Positions 37,601 through 47,932 of a DNA stretch of 64,000 nt are shown here, one piece after another; position 1 is the stretch's first letter, and the number at the start of each line of letters is the position of its first letter. The translations under genes and the position numbers were made by a program. Origin of the DNA: Rallus limicola (lineage: Eukaryota; Chordata; Aves; Gruiformes; Rallidae); assembly GCA_022605955.1 (NCBI GenBank), contig JAKCOZ010000008.1, positions 7,442,001-7,506,000 of the forward strand, in the 5' to 3' direction. Below the pieces are notes generated by a model. The model was not told the origin of the DNA. It ran no database searches and worked only from the letters and a program-made list of their open reading frames with translations.

Positions 37601-37924
37601 GGAGTGAGAAAAGAAACTCGGGTGCTTTTTTACCATCAATACACCTAGAAGATAAAAGCCAGGCATCGGCTGTTTAAAGAGGGCAGAAGCAACACACTAG
37701 ACCTTATTGTACCAGGGAGTCTCACAAGGGTTTATAAATTCTCGAACAACCTGGCGGGGTTTATTTTGAAGATTGAAAGCTCCTCTATCCAGAGATCACT
37801 CTCCCCCCTTCCCTAAGAGGATTTCTTAAAAAAAAAAACAACTTGTCAACAGCAGCTGTCGGCTAATGTAACACACAGGACCACTGTAAGAATGGATCCA
37901 TGATCCCTGGCAAAACCACAGTCC

Positions 37925-38710
37925 TTGTCAGTACCCATGAATGAAACTGTCCCAGGGAATGTGCAGAGCAAGGCTGCATATTTAGGAAACTCAAAAGAGA
38001 ATCAAAACAAAACTGAGTGGAGCAGGAAAAGCAACGCAGACATGTCAAAGGGCTGCCCACATGGCTCAACCAGAGGCCAACCTAAAGCCACCGCCACACA
38101 ATTGCTTGTGAAGCTCACAAAGGAGCCAGATGCTCCTGTCAAAATTATACCTTCCACAAATCAACATGGGAAACCTGCCACCATCCTGCCTAAAAGGAGG
38201 CGAATTGATACCATTTTCTTTACTAAAATAATATCTTTTCAGTGAATTAGCTGAAGAAAGAACAAGAGCTGTTTGCTTTGGACAAGTATATTTCCAAGCA
38301 TGTCATCCCCACAAAAGATCTTTCTTTTGCTCTACTTTCATGTGACCCTGAAAGCAAATATCTGATGGATATGATCAGGCTGGCTCCACATCTCCAAACA
38401 AGGCGAGAGAGCTGGTGGCAAGTGGGATTCTTCCGTTGCTCTGAGCTAATAGATATTAGGAAGAAAAATGCAGTTCTTGTCTTGGCTGGCTTTGAAATGT
38501 ACTTAACTTTTCATTCACAACGTGCTGCTTAGATCCACAAAGCTCAACCAAGCGGTGAATGTCATTGGCTTATTTCAGAGACAAGAGGAAAACGTGGTGC
38601 CCAAGGTCTCACCGCACTTCACAGCAACAGGGGTACAGACAGTGAACCTGAATCTCAGCCACCAGGCCACATTGCCCCAGTTCTTTCCAATCCTTTCCAT
38701 GGGCTTTTAA
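37925..38710 (+). pseudogene. Possible decayed coding remnant, unidentified
   Basis: Three frames follow one another on the plus strand with little gap: 37925-38245 (106 codons), 38278-38532 (84) and 38522-38710 (62). The reading register shifts between them. The first ends in a basic stretch (PKRRRIDTIFF). The second has mixed hydrophobic and charged segments. The succession could be a frameshifted old coding sequence or chance. No family was recognised, no poly(A) tail or target duplication is seen, and no start is defended. Confidence 0.2.
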
Positions 38711-41700
38711 TCATTGATCAAATTTAAGTTAGTAGAGGGTGTGCCTCGATCAGCTCATAGTCTCACAGCTTGTCCTGGTTCTCAGATTAATTGTTCTAAT
38801 TAGCTAGGCAAATATATATTGACTCTTTCTTCATCTCAGACTTGGGGCCAAACATGATTCAGAGAAATAATCAGCTGTGACTTCCTCCCAAAATTTGCTA
38901 CCCATCTAAATTGTAAACATCACGGCTCAGCTCCCAGGGAAGTAAGTTAACTTGGTGTTACTGGGTGGTTTTTTGTTTTGTTTTTTTTCATTTCAGAAAA
39001 GTACCATCTTAATAAAGCATATAAAATCCCACACCTTACAGTATGCAGAGCTGTGTCTCTGCAGCCATGCTGAGTCTGTTAAAACCTCAGCACAAGCACA
39101 GGACAAGAACATTCCAACCTTTCCGTGGTGTAAACCAACCTCATCTTCCTAGAGACAGGAAAGCCAAATGAGCTCAAAACTGGCTTAGGAAATTTTGGTG
39201 GGACGAAAGATCTCACATACAAAACTACTCAGACTTGTACCCTCCAACTCATAGGACAGGAAAGGGGATTTCTGGCACTGCTGTGGTTTAACCTGGCAGG
39301 CAGCTAAAACCACCACACAGCCATTTGCTCACTGCCCCACATCTGCAAGATGGGGGAGAGAACCAGAAAAATAAAGAAAAATTCACAGGTTGACATAATG
39401 AGAGCTTAATAGGACAGAAAAGGAAGATGATGATGGTGGTGATGATGATGATAATAGAATATACAAAACAAGTGGTGCACAGCACAATTGCTCATCACCT
39501 GCTGACTGATGCTCAGCTAGTTCCTGAGCTGTGATCACACACCTGTCCAGCTTCCCCCAAGTTATATACTGAGCATGACATCATATGACATGGGATATCC
39601 CTTTGGCCAGTTTGGGTCAACTGTCCTGGCAGTGTTCCCTCCCAGCTCTTTGTGCACTCCCAGACCCACTGGCAGGGCAGTACAAGAAGCTGAAAAGTCC
39701 TTGATTTGGTGTACATATTGACTAGCAACCACGAAACCATCAGTGTGTCATCAACATTATTCTCATCCTAAATCCAAAACACAGCACTATGCCTGTTGCC
39801 AGAAAGAAAACTAACTATCCCAGGCAAAAGCAGGACCTCATCTCAACTCTTCTTCATATTTTTAATGATTTTTCAAAATGAAAATGTTTGGTGTGGGAAA
39901 ACTTAGCAGTCAGTAAGTAGAATATCTCCCAGAGAGTGTGTGTATGTACTATAGATTGGATTGCACGGGCCATGCACCTACCTCATCTCTGGTAATCAAG
40001 TGCATGTAGTTTAACAAATAACTAATGACAGGATAATTTTCCTAGCTTTGCTATGTGCTGTAACAATTCCTGTCACTCAGACGCATTTATAACCCCTGCT
40101 ACAAGGCTGCACCTTGCCTTCCGGTGGCTTTTGGGCTTGCCAGAACCTCTGCTAATTCCCTAAGTGGGAATGAGGCACTAACTGCCAAGCCCAGAAACGA
40201 CGTGAAGTGTTATCTGTCTTGACAAAATCACAAATGTTTGAAGAAACAGCAAGAGTTTGATGATAAACATGGATCACATAAAGAATAACAAAAACGTGAA
40301 AGAGCAAAACAAATCGTCTGTCAATTCACCATTGCCATTAATGTATAGTTCACGTTTGGCTTATCTTTATGGCCCCTTTTTTGTTCATGCTACAATGTTT
40401 TCTTGTGATGGCAATAGATAATCTGATACTTTAGAAGCTGAATAAATAGTAAAATTTGAATTTGAGTAGAAATCTATTCAAGCTGTGAAATTTGACCTCA
40501 AATTGTCATTTTCTTGTAAATTACAAGCACCTGAACAAAATTAACTCCTAAATTTAGATAGAAATTTAGGGGAGAAATCTTGTATCACTTCATTCAATAT
40601 CTCTAAACTAGTAACCTTCTAGTAATTTCAAAGGATATCTCTGGAGCTGTTATGGACTGAAATTGCCCACTCTCCATTTATCATGTAATCTTATTTAAAG
40701 TTTTTATTTTTAAAAGACAAATGGAGAACTAGATTTGGAAAGGTATTGTGCAGTGAAAACAGTGTCTGGGCATTTGTAAGAACAAAACCATTTCTGTCAA
40801 GCTTCATATGTGTTGAGAAGGATCTCTGCTAATTAAAAACAAATCCAGAAAATTACAGCTGAACTAAAGAGAGTCCTGCGAACGCTTTTCATTTCAAAAT
40901 CTGTTGATAATTATGACACAACTGCAATTCAGTTAATCTTGTAAAGAAAGGACGGGCAAACAATGTAACTGCTGGACGGTGAATAGATAGGTAGATAGAC
41001 ACCTAAAAATAAGAAAAGTTATTCCCTCAGGAGGTAAACAGGAAAAGATTAGAATTGAAATATCTCAGCAGAAGTTAAGAACGTCCTTGTCAGCTACATT
41101 TCTCTAATATTAACTCTGTACTGCCCAATCATAGACTATCAAATCCTACCCATTTTATTTGCTGGAATAAGATCTTCCAAATTATTTGCACAAGACATAA
41201 AGGTACCTGGGCAAAAGGGTATCACCACATTTCCTTAACTTTTCCCCGTAGTTGATGTCTACACTGTTTCTGCCTTATTTAGCAGTTGGAAATTATTTCT
41301 GTAGAGAAATCGTATTATCTCACCATTTCCTAAACGATACCGCACACATAATGCAAAGGGGGGATGCTAAAGGGTTTTGTTTGTATTTTCCTGCTCAGTC
41401 CTTTTTTTATTCAATCTGCTGGAGCAGTGTGTGTGTGTCCATGCACATGCGTGGTTGCATGCACAGCAGTGCATGCGCAACATAGGGAGAAATCTCAAGG
41501 CTGGTTGGGAAAGGAGCCGGTGATGGGTGCAGCACCAGTACCGCTGCCCACGTTCCCAAAGTGTCACTGCTGCTCTCTGCTCCCATGGACACTATTTACC
41601 TACATCCCACACAGTAATCCAACTTTTTGCACGCTCACAGACTCCTTTGTACGCTGTGTATTAACTTTTAGCTTTTTATTGATCATTTGGGAGCAGGGTG

Positions 41701-42450
41701 AATGCTAATCATTAAGTTTTATACGAATGCTTCTATTACATGAAGCTTTATAGCACATGTGCTGGGTTAAGGGATGCTGCCTATGTAAATGAAAGATAAT
41801 TCCACATTAAAAAGACATTTTCTGGAGCATCTTTATTCAGTTACATTTCAGCTGATCTAAAGAGCTCCTATCAGCACTAACACTGAGGGGTAAGGAATGT
41901 AAGTGTAGACAGTAGTTTGCTAGGCCAGGATACTATTTCTCTGCCACGGATTTCAAAAAAGACTTACTGTACATACTGGTTCTGGTATTTAAAACTCCAG
42001 GCTTAGTTGGGGGATGGGAGAGACGAAGGGGGGGAAAAAAAGCTTTTAATATGAACAAAACATTTTTTGTGAAAGGCAGATTCCTTTTCGTTTCCATGTG
42101 CCTTACAGTCAGCATTTTTTGAGTCTTTACTGATGCTCTCACACAAGCAAAGTGACTCTTGAAAATGCACCATTACAACTTAATATATCCAGTATGTAAT
42201 TTGTACTTAACAGAAAGATATTTAGGACCATTTGCCTCAGCCATAAGACTTTCAGCTGCACAGTGGGAGGTAGTGCTTCAATGAAACCTTTGTTTTTAAT
42301 CTTCTGATACAGTCGCTAAGGCAGTTGGCTGGCTTTAAAATTACATCAGTCTTCTTTTTAATCAAGGGTTTGCAAGCAGTGGTTAGTTTGGGGCATCCAC
42401 CAAAGTGTATCATTTCACAGGCCGAGCTACCACCCTTTTTTTCCCCTCTG
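38711..42450. other. AT-rich non-coding DNA, CNE-like around 41.2-41.8 kb
   Basis: No gene is supported. 40240-40960 is AT-rich single-copy sequence. 41430-41480 is rich in alternating purine-pyrimidine (GTGTGTGTGT, CATGCACATGCG, GCATGCACAG). 41220-41380 and 41620-41780 keep CpGs and look like conserved non-coding sequence. Confidence 0.4.
39424..39453 (+). repeat. (GAT)n microsatellite
   Basis: About ten GAT/GGT triplets in a row with two G substitutions form a short, slightly degenerate trinucleotide repeat. Confidence 0.9.
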
Positions 42451-42458
42451 TTGTGCAG

Positions 42459-42647
42459 GATACACTGAAATCAGTGCCTAAAAAAGAACAAGGAAAACGA
42501 AGAAGAAAGTTGCCCATCGAGCACGCGTGTTCCCAGAGACACCATCCCAGCCAGCGCATACAGTGCAGCACAGCCCAGACACGTTTACTTTGTTTCCTCT
42601 TCTTCCTAAAATTAGATTACGATTTCCCCCAGCGAGCACAGTGATGC
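42459..42647 (+). other. Acceptor-led open frame, exon candidate
   Basis: A strong pyrimidine tract (CACCCTTTTTTTCCCCTCTG) ends in TTGTGCAG at 42458. From 42459 the frame is open in phase 0 for about 62 codons. It begins DTLKSVPKKEQGKRRRKLP, a basic nuclear-localisation-like run, and becomes hydrophobic near the end. No nearby AATAAA or donor closes the exon. The block keeps CpGs and may equally be a CNE. Confidence 0.22.
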
Positions 42648-43340
42648 TGAAGCCGGACAACCCCGGGGTCTGAATCACTTCAAAGCAGCCCCCTGTTCTC
42701 ACCGAACGTCACCCGTCTGCCGCAGCCCCGCGGAAAGCGCATTGCTCTGCATAGCAAGTTGGGTGGCAGCGGGTCCACAGTATAAAACTGTTGCCTAGTG
42801 TTCCTCTGAGCTCTGCCCTCCTCTGAAAAAAAAAAAAAAAGGAAGAAAAAAAAAGAGGAAAAAAAAAATCCCTCATAATTCAGGCAACAGCTGGAAAGCT
42901 TAGCTTAATGGTCTGTGCTTAAATGTGGAAGGTCACAGGGTGCTGATCTAAGGAGCGGAGAAGTCTTGCTCAGCCGACTGTTGACACTTAGTAAACGGAG
43001 GAGGAGGGGACTGTGTGTGCATCTGAGAAAGCCATACCCCGGCCGGCAAAGAATAGGAAGCAACTTCTATTCAAGATTTGCAGGGGTCCTGGACCCAGTA
43101 GGGAAAAGCAACAAGGCCCTTCACTGCCTCTAAGTTACCTTGTATTATAACAGGATTAAAGTACATTTAGCTTCTCTATTAGCATACTTTAGCCCCATTT
43201 AGGCTTACTTGATGTTTCCGATGGCCTTTGATCAGCCTTGCATGGTGCTGGTCAGCTTCAGGACACAGCAGTCAAAAAGCGAGACTGTGAAATTATCCTG
43301 ATGTTGAATCTCACAGGAGATATTTCTGGCTGTTTTCATT
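42648..43340. promoter_or_regulatory. CpG-retaining block, possible CNE or promoter-like region
   Basis: 42655-42760 and 42950-43070 hold more CpGs than the surroundings. TATAAAAC at 42781-42788 lies about 25-30 bases upstream of a pyrimidine-rich TGTTCCTCTGAGC, as in a TATA/initiator arrangement. An A-rich tract follows (42824-42870). No transcript evidence exists in the sequence. A developmental enhancer is as likely as a promoter. Confidence 0.25.
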
Positions 43341-43361
43341 CACTCGTCCCCAATATTCAAG

Positions 43362-43470
43362 TTTCTTTCTCTCTCTCTGCCCCCCCCACCCTTGCTCAAG
43401 AAAATAATTTACACATTGTTAAAAAAAAGGGGAGGGGGGAGGGAAAGAAAGAAAGAAAGAGAGAGAGAGA
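43362..43470. repeat. Pyrimidine tract facing purine/G-rich tract
   Basis: 43362-43391 is TTTCTTTCTCTCTCTC-type followed by a C run. 43421-43470 is an A run, then GGGGAGGGGGGAGGG, then (GAAA)n and (GA)n. The two arms are imperfectly complementary, so a hairpin is possible. The G-rich part at 43429-43443 has enough G-tracts for a quadruplex. This is a simple-sequence feature prone to non-B DNA. Confidence 0.75.
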
Positions 43471-44096
43471 TATTAAAAGAAAAAGGTAGCTTAGTGACCA
43501 GTAATAATTAGCTCCTTGTTTGAAATCAGTACATGCTTGTGTGACGGTGCTGAAGCATCTATGAAAAATACTATAATTTCTACAGTGTCTGGCTTTTTAT
43601 TGCTTACATTTGCATATAAATTAAATCCATATTGTAGCTTTAAGGCAAGCTAGGCTTAGAACGCCGTACAGCTCAGGGTCCTATTGTTTTACATCTACTT
43701 TCTATACTGTGGTTAAATGAAAAGAGAGGAGAAAGTAAAGGAGGGAGAAAGTCAGCTTCATAGCATTTTTAATTGCTTCTCTGCCAATTATGGCCAAATT
43801 AATATTTAAACTTTGTAGTGCTTTGAGAAATTGTTTACGAAATCCACTTCCTGGTGTTCGGTGCTCCTTGTGCCTACAGCAATATCTATATTGGAATCTT
43901 TTGTTGAAGAAAATGAAAAATAATTAAAGATAAATTCTGTTCTTTTTTAAAATACTTTACAGAAACAAGTGCTGTTAATTGAACCATAAATATTTCAAAT
44001 ATGGGCACAATCCTTATTCCCAATAGCGGCCTCAAAAGCCATTACCAGCCAACGTTTTTTCACCTGATACTGTTTATGTGCATGAAAAGATCTTAC
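43471..44096. promoter_or_regulatory. Candidate conserved non-coding element
   Basis: The block is AT-rich, repeat-free and motif-dense: ATTTGCATATAAATTAAATC at 43611-43630 (octamer plus A/T-rich site), GCCAATTATGGCC around 43782-43794, and several TTAATTG words. A minus-strand AATAAA (plus-strand 43596-43601) could serve the exon candidate at 44097-44248. Conservation is inferred from composition only. Confidence 0.35.
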
Positions 44097-44248
44097 ATCA
44101 TACACTCCACTTGATCTTATTTTTGTCTTCCTCCTTTGCTTCGCGCTGCCGTCTCTGCTCGACCGACTTAGGTTGGCCGTTCTGAGTTCCCGTTTCAGCG
44201 CGGCTCACAAATCCACAGGCTGCTAATGCTAACACATCAGGACAGAGC
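44097..44248 (-). other. Candidate minus-strand exon with protein-like frame and stop
   Basis: On the minus strand, a good acceptor (CTCTTGTCTTCCCAG, plus-strand 44263-44249) is followed by a frame open for 49 codons, ending in TGA at 44100-44098. A donor TGAT|GTAAGA begins at 44096. The peptide starts LCPDVLALAACG and has a strongly charged C-terminal part (KSVEQRRQREAKEEDKNKI). The segment holds many CpGs in a CpG-poor region. It could be a last coding exon, a stop-containing cassette exon, or a CNE that looks coding. I do not recognise the protein. No upstream exon is identified in the window. Confidence 0.35.
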
Positions 44249-44299
44249 CTGGGAAGACAAGAGACATTTGCAAAGATGAGTAACAAGAAGCAAATGGCG

Positions 44300-44784
44300 C
44301 CTCAAAGTCTCCTTTTAAAAATTCTTTAATGAGATACAGTACTTTTTCTTTCTTTTTTTTTTTCATTCTTTTCTTGGGCTAATGCCTAGTATGTACCAAC
44401 CACTGGGCCACATTTTTAGGAAACATCTAAATCAAAAGTCAGAAGATTACACAGGGACATAAGAAAATCTTAAGATGGCAGGAGGCCAGGAAGCCCAGCT
44501 AGGCCTACCCTCTCCTCCGGTTAACAGTTGTTCTCCATAATATACTGTTTTTACTCCCCCTCTCTCTCCATATGCTTCTTGCTCTATTTGAAATCTGGTC
44601 AGATCGGTCGCTTCTAGAGCAGCATCTGGTAGCTTATAATATATACCCTCTGGAAAAAAAAAACGTATTACATTTGTACAGTGCAAGACCTCACTGGAGC
44701 CGTGTCCCTCGTCCTCATATTTGACATTAGCTCTAATAACTGCAGCACTGCTCCCTCCGGTTCCCCCCAGAGCCCTCTGCAGCT
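44300..44784. other. Non-coding DNA, possible old repeat fragment
   Basis: GGACATAAGAAAATC followed by CAGCTAGGCCTACCC at 44455-44510 vaguely recalls an old sauropsid CR1-type fragment, but the match is too poor to call. No gene is seen. Confidence 0.3.
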
Positions 44785-44925
44785 CAGCGAGGTCCCCTCT
44801 TAATCTTTTCTCTTTGCGAGGGACGCAGACCTAGTTTCACTAACCATTTTGGAGCCTCCAATCTCGAAGTCATTATGGGACTTTGTTGTACTATTTCCAT
44901 TTCTGTAATATTCCTTCCGTAATTA
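44785..44925 (-). mobile_element. Possible ancient CR1 fragment
   Basis: GAGGTCCCCTCTTAATCTTT, then CCTCCAATCTCGAAGTC, then ATGGGACTTTGTTGTAC and TATTTCCATTTC follow the order of the antisense of the CR1 region near the end of its reverse-transcriptase ORF. Divergence is great and gaps are needed, so this is tentative. If right, the sense strand is minus, as for the copy at 31.0 kb. Confidence 0.38.
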
Positions 44926-45718
44926 GGTAATCAAGACTGTGCATCTTTCCCATGTGGCCTTCTGAGGTCGATTTTATTTATCAGCTTATTTACCCCTTAT
45001 TAAGCATTTCAAAAATTCTGGTTGCAATACCACGGGCTGGGCACACTGCTAGTCTTCACAGCTGTCTGCTTGCTATCGTAATTTCCTTTTTCCTCCTGCC
45101 CATCATCCATTTGCTTGTTCTGTCTGAATTTTGCAGCTGTTCATATTAATAGAGGGTGTTACAAGTGCTTGTACGCATGGTGAATTTTATGAATAGTCTC
45201 CTATGGGCGCTGACAGGAGCACGGCATGGGCAGACGTGTGGGTGAAGATGTTGGTGGGACTGGTTTAACATGAGTTCTTCTGGGCAGAGGTAGTCCCTAG
45301 TTATGGGATTAGGCGATACCTCATCCGGAAAAGTCCTGCCCCTGTTCATGCATGTCAGGACTACCAGGCTGGCCATCACGCACACCTCTGTGTAGCCGAT
45401 TTCACACGCAGTTCAGGGCTTGCCAAGTCTATATTAGTACTATAAATATTCTTCCTGAGGCAATTGATTATCGCCTGCACTGTGCTGCAACAATAAAAGT
45501 CTCACTTCTCATTTCCACCACAGTAAAATAATTGCCTTCAACGTCTAGATACCCATCCGTAAGTTCAGGACTTTCTTGTCAGCTATAAAATAACACTCTT
45601 AAACCCTTTCCCTCATTAATCTTTGGAGCAATGCAAATTGATAGCTGAGATAAAGTTCTGTTTGGTTCCTTACCTATCAAAATCTTGTACCTATCCTCAC
45701 CTTTTGCTTTTTTTGTAG
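44926..45718. other. Non-coding DNA, CNE-like in part
   Basis: No gene is supported. 44880-45000 contains CCGTAATTAGGTAATCAAG and similar homeodomain-type words. 45410-45560 is motif-rich. No repeats are visible. Confidence 0.35.
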
Positions 45719-45845
45719 TTTCTGCCCGTTGCTGGGCAACCCTCTCCCACCTGGCTGCAGCAGACAGCTTGGAACTCTTCTAGGTTCCTTCCACTGGAGA
45801 CCCTGATGTCTTTCACTGTCAAGACTCACAAAAGCCTGGGGATTG
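45719..45845 (+). other. Candidate 127-nt internal exon
   Basis: The acceptor CACCTTTTGCTTTTTTTGTAG ends at 45718, an excellent pyrimidine tract. The donor ATTG|GTAAGAAAA begins at 45846. The interior is GC-richer than the flanks. An ATG at 45806 opens a frame that runs through the donor. The candidate lies 0.68 kb upstream of another well-formed one at 46523. Together they could be exons of one plus-strand transcript; chance is possible. Confidence 0.3.
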
Positions 45846-45857
45846 GTAAGAAAATAC

Positions 45858-45905
45858 ATGTGGTGCCATTTTACAGGTGGAGGAAAGCAAGAGAGACCTC
45901 CCTGT
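45858..45905 (-). mobile_element. Possible MIR-like SINE core fragment
   Basis: CCATTTTACAGGTGGAGGAA and AGCAAGAGAGACCTC match the antisense of the conserved MIR/CORE-SINE stretch (CCATTTTACAG, GAGGAAACTGAGGC, AGAGAGGTTAAG). The match fades on both sides. It lies immediately downstream of the exon candidate at 45719-45845. Confidence 0.42.
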
Positions 45906-46522
45906 CTTGGGGGTCCCCATCCCAAAGGACCAAGGGAACCAAGGACAGCCCTGCACCTCACCAGGTCACAAGCCTCATCACATCACATTCAGCCCAGAAG
46001 CAACAAGCTTCCTGAAGGGGGAAAAAATGCCCCAAATGTGGGGGACAGTGCTGCCCAAGCACTTCAGCCCTGACTTGCAGAAAAGCTTTCCATTTGCCAC
46101 CCCCAGCTGCCTGTTACCAGGCAAATTCCCCAGCCCTGTGTGTCAGGCCAAGCTTTAAGGTCATACAGGTACTGCAGCAAAATATTTGAGATTTAATCTA
46201 CCTTTTCCCCATGTCAACCTATTAGTTACTTGTTTATTTCTGGCCATATGCTTGGTGCAGTGCCTGTCCTATCAATGCAAAGGTGACACCGAAAATGGCA
46301 TTTCTTAAGCTTTTTCTTTTTAACATGTATTAATGTCCCTTTTTGAATGTTATATCTTTACCCTTTCTCCCTCTGTTTCCAAAAAGGCATCGTGAAGAAG
46401 AGAACACGGACTCCTGGCAACACTGACTGAGGCTTCAACCGTAACCAAACATAGCTTATTTTGAGGCTTGAAGAAGTTTGGTTCCTTTTTTGGCCACTGT
46501 CTTTGCTCCGTTACTGTTTCAG
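45906..46522. other. Non-coding DNA
   Basis: 45900-46150 is GC-richer with overlapping plus-strand frames in all three registers, hence not credible coding. 46160-46380 is T/C-rich and merges into acceptor-like tracts at 46386 and 46522. No other feature is seen. Confidence 0.45.
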
Positions 46523-46619
46523 GCTGCTACCCATGGTGTGTGACACCAGAGGACAGGCACCCCATGCTTTGCCATACAACCTGAAGAAGGATCCACTCAA
46601 GACTCCCCACTCTTGTGAA
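46523..46619 (+). other. Candidate 97-nt internal exon
   Basis: A long pyrimidine-rich stretch ends TTACTGTTTCAG at 46522. The donor GTGAA|GTAAGTCC begins at 46620. One frame is open throughout, containing MVCDTRGQAPHALPYNLKK, and runs on past both boundaries. This and 33089-33257 have the best paired splice consensus in the window. Product unknown. Confidence 0.33.
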
Positions 46620-47870
46620 GTAAGTCCACACCTGTTGACCCATGAGATTTAAACAACTCAAGACAACTGCATTTTACAAGGACAAAATAAATTGAGTCTA
46701 AACTCCACACTATGTTATATTCCCCTATGAGTGGTTTCAGTGTTTGTTAGTCCTTCAAATTTTAGCTCTGTGTGTTACAAACCCCATCTTCTGGCAGTTT
46801 ATCAGGTGTCTCCAGTATTGGTTTCAAAATAGATATTAAATACTGCTCTCACACCTTGTAGCTGCAGTCATTTCCAAACGTATTGAACAGCTATTCTGCT
46901 CTTCAGCCGTCAAAGATTATACACTGAGAATAAATTACTCAGCTGGATGCGTTGTTTGAAGGCAAACCCAGGCAGTGACAGTATCAGCAGCCCCTGTGTT
47001 TAAAAGCATGTAAAACACTTTCTCTTTTTTGGTACTTTACAATGTGATGCTGGAAACAGCGGCTCAGCTACATTTAATATGACTGCTCCCAAATTGTGAA
47101 TTTTTCCCTAAAGTTGAAAACAATTTAGCCCAGAGTTGACATTTGTTTAGGACAGAGGCAGCAGCAGTTCATAAAGACTACGTCGGCTTGTTGAGAGCCA
47201 AAAATGGCATCTGAATTAACAAAATCAGTCACAAAATATCTGAGAGATCTTTAACAAGTCTAAACTTTAGACTCCAGGTTTGCAAGCGTTTTTCCATAAG
47301 AAACAGAAAAAATAGGTACAACCAAGGAGAAGTCATTCCTTCCTCATCCTCATAGGGTGAAGCATCTTTCTGAAACACTGATTTCTGCCCTTTTCTTAAC
47401 AGAAGATGCTCAGAAGGCAAGTTTAGGTATATCCCTAACTTTTAGTTACAGCAAATGTCTTTCTATGGACGGCTGACAAATAATCCATAATTCAAATATG
47501 TTTTCAGAAACAATTTGTCTAACCATTTTGACAGAACAAATTTGAAGGGGAAAAAAATCTGCTTGCAGGCAAACTGCAAGCATAAAAGATGACTACATTT
47601 CTTTAATTAAAAAATCAGAGTAAATAGTGCTCTTGTTGATACTAAGTACATTTGTGAAGCAGAAATAGTGTAAATCAAACCCTACATATAATAAATACAG
47701 AGACAGGCTTCTCACTATGCATATGATGCCTTCATTATCACAAAATAGAAATCCGATCTATTCATCTTTGACTAGTAAGGATTCGAGAACTGTTTGTTCT
47801 GGGGCTTTTTAAATGCATCCTTAAAGTCAAGAAACAGGCTTTTCCTTCTGCTGTTTTGTTTTACTTTCAG
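46620..47870. other. Non-coding DNA, CNE-like in part
   Basis: No gene is supported. 46830-47130 and 47440-47700 are repeat-free, AT-rich and motif-dense, as in conserved non-coding sequence. No exon pair is seen on the minus strand. Confidence 0.4.
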
Positions 47871-47932
47871 GATGTTCCATGAGTCCTTTGGATATTCTTG
47901 ATTCTGTCCAGCACAGAAGACAACCTTCCAGG
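47871..47932 (+). other. Candidate 62-nt internal exon
   Basis: The acceptor GTTTTGTTTTACTTTCAG ends at 47870 and the donor CCAGG|GTAAAAGG begins at 47933. An ATG at 47879 starts a frame reading MSPLDILDSVQHRRQPSR up to the donor. This is the third plus-strand candidate within 2.2 kb. It is weaker than the one at 46523 because the donor lacks position +5 G. Confidence 0.22.

Noticed and set aside
42781..42815. TATAAAAC followed by a pyrimidine-rich initiator-like site, considered as a promoter
   Set aside because: TATA-like words are frequent in AT-rich DNA and no exon with a donor follows at a suitable distance; noted only within the regulatory block.
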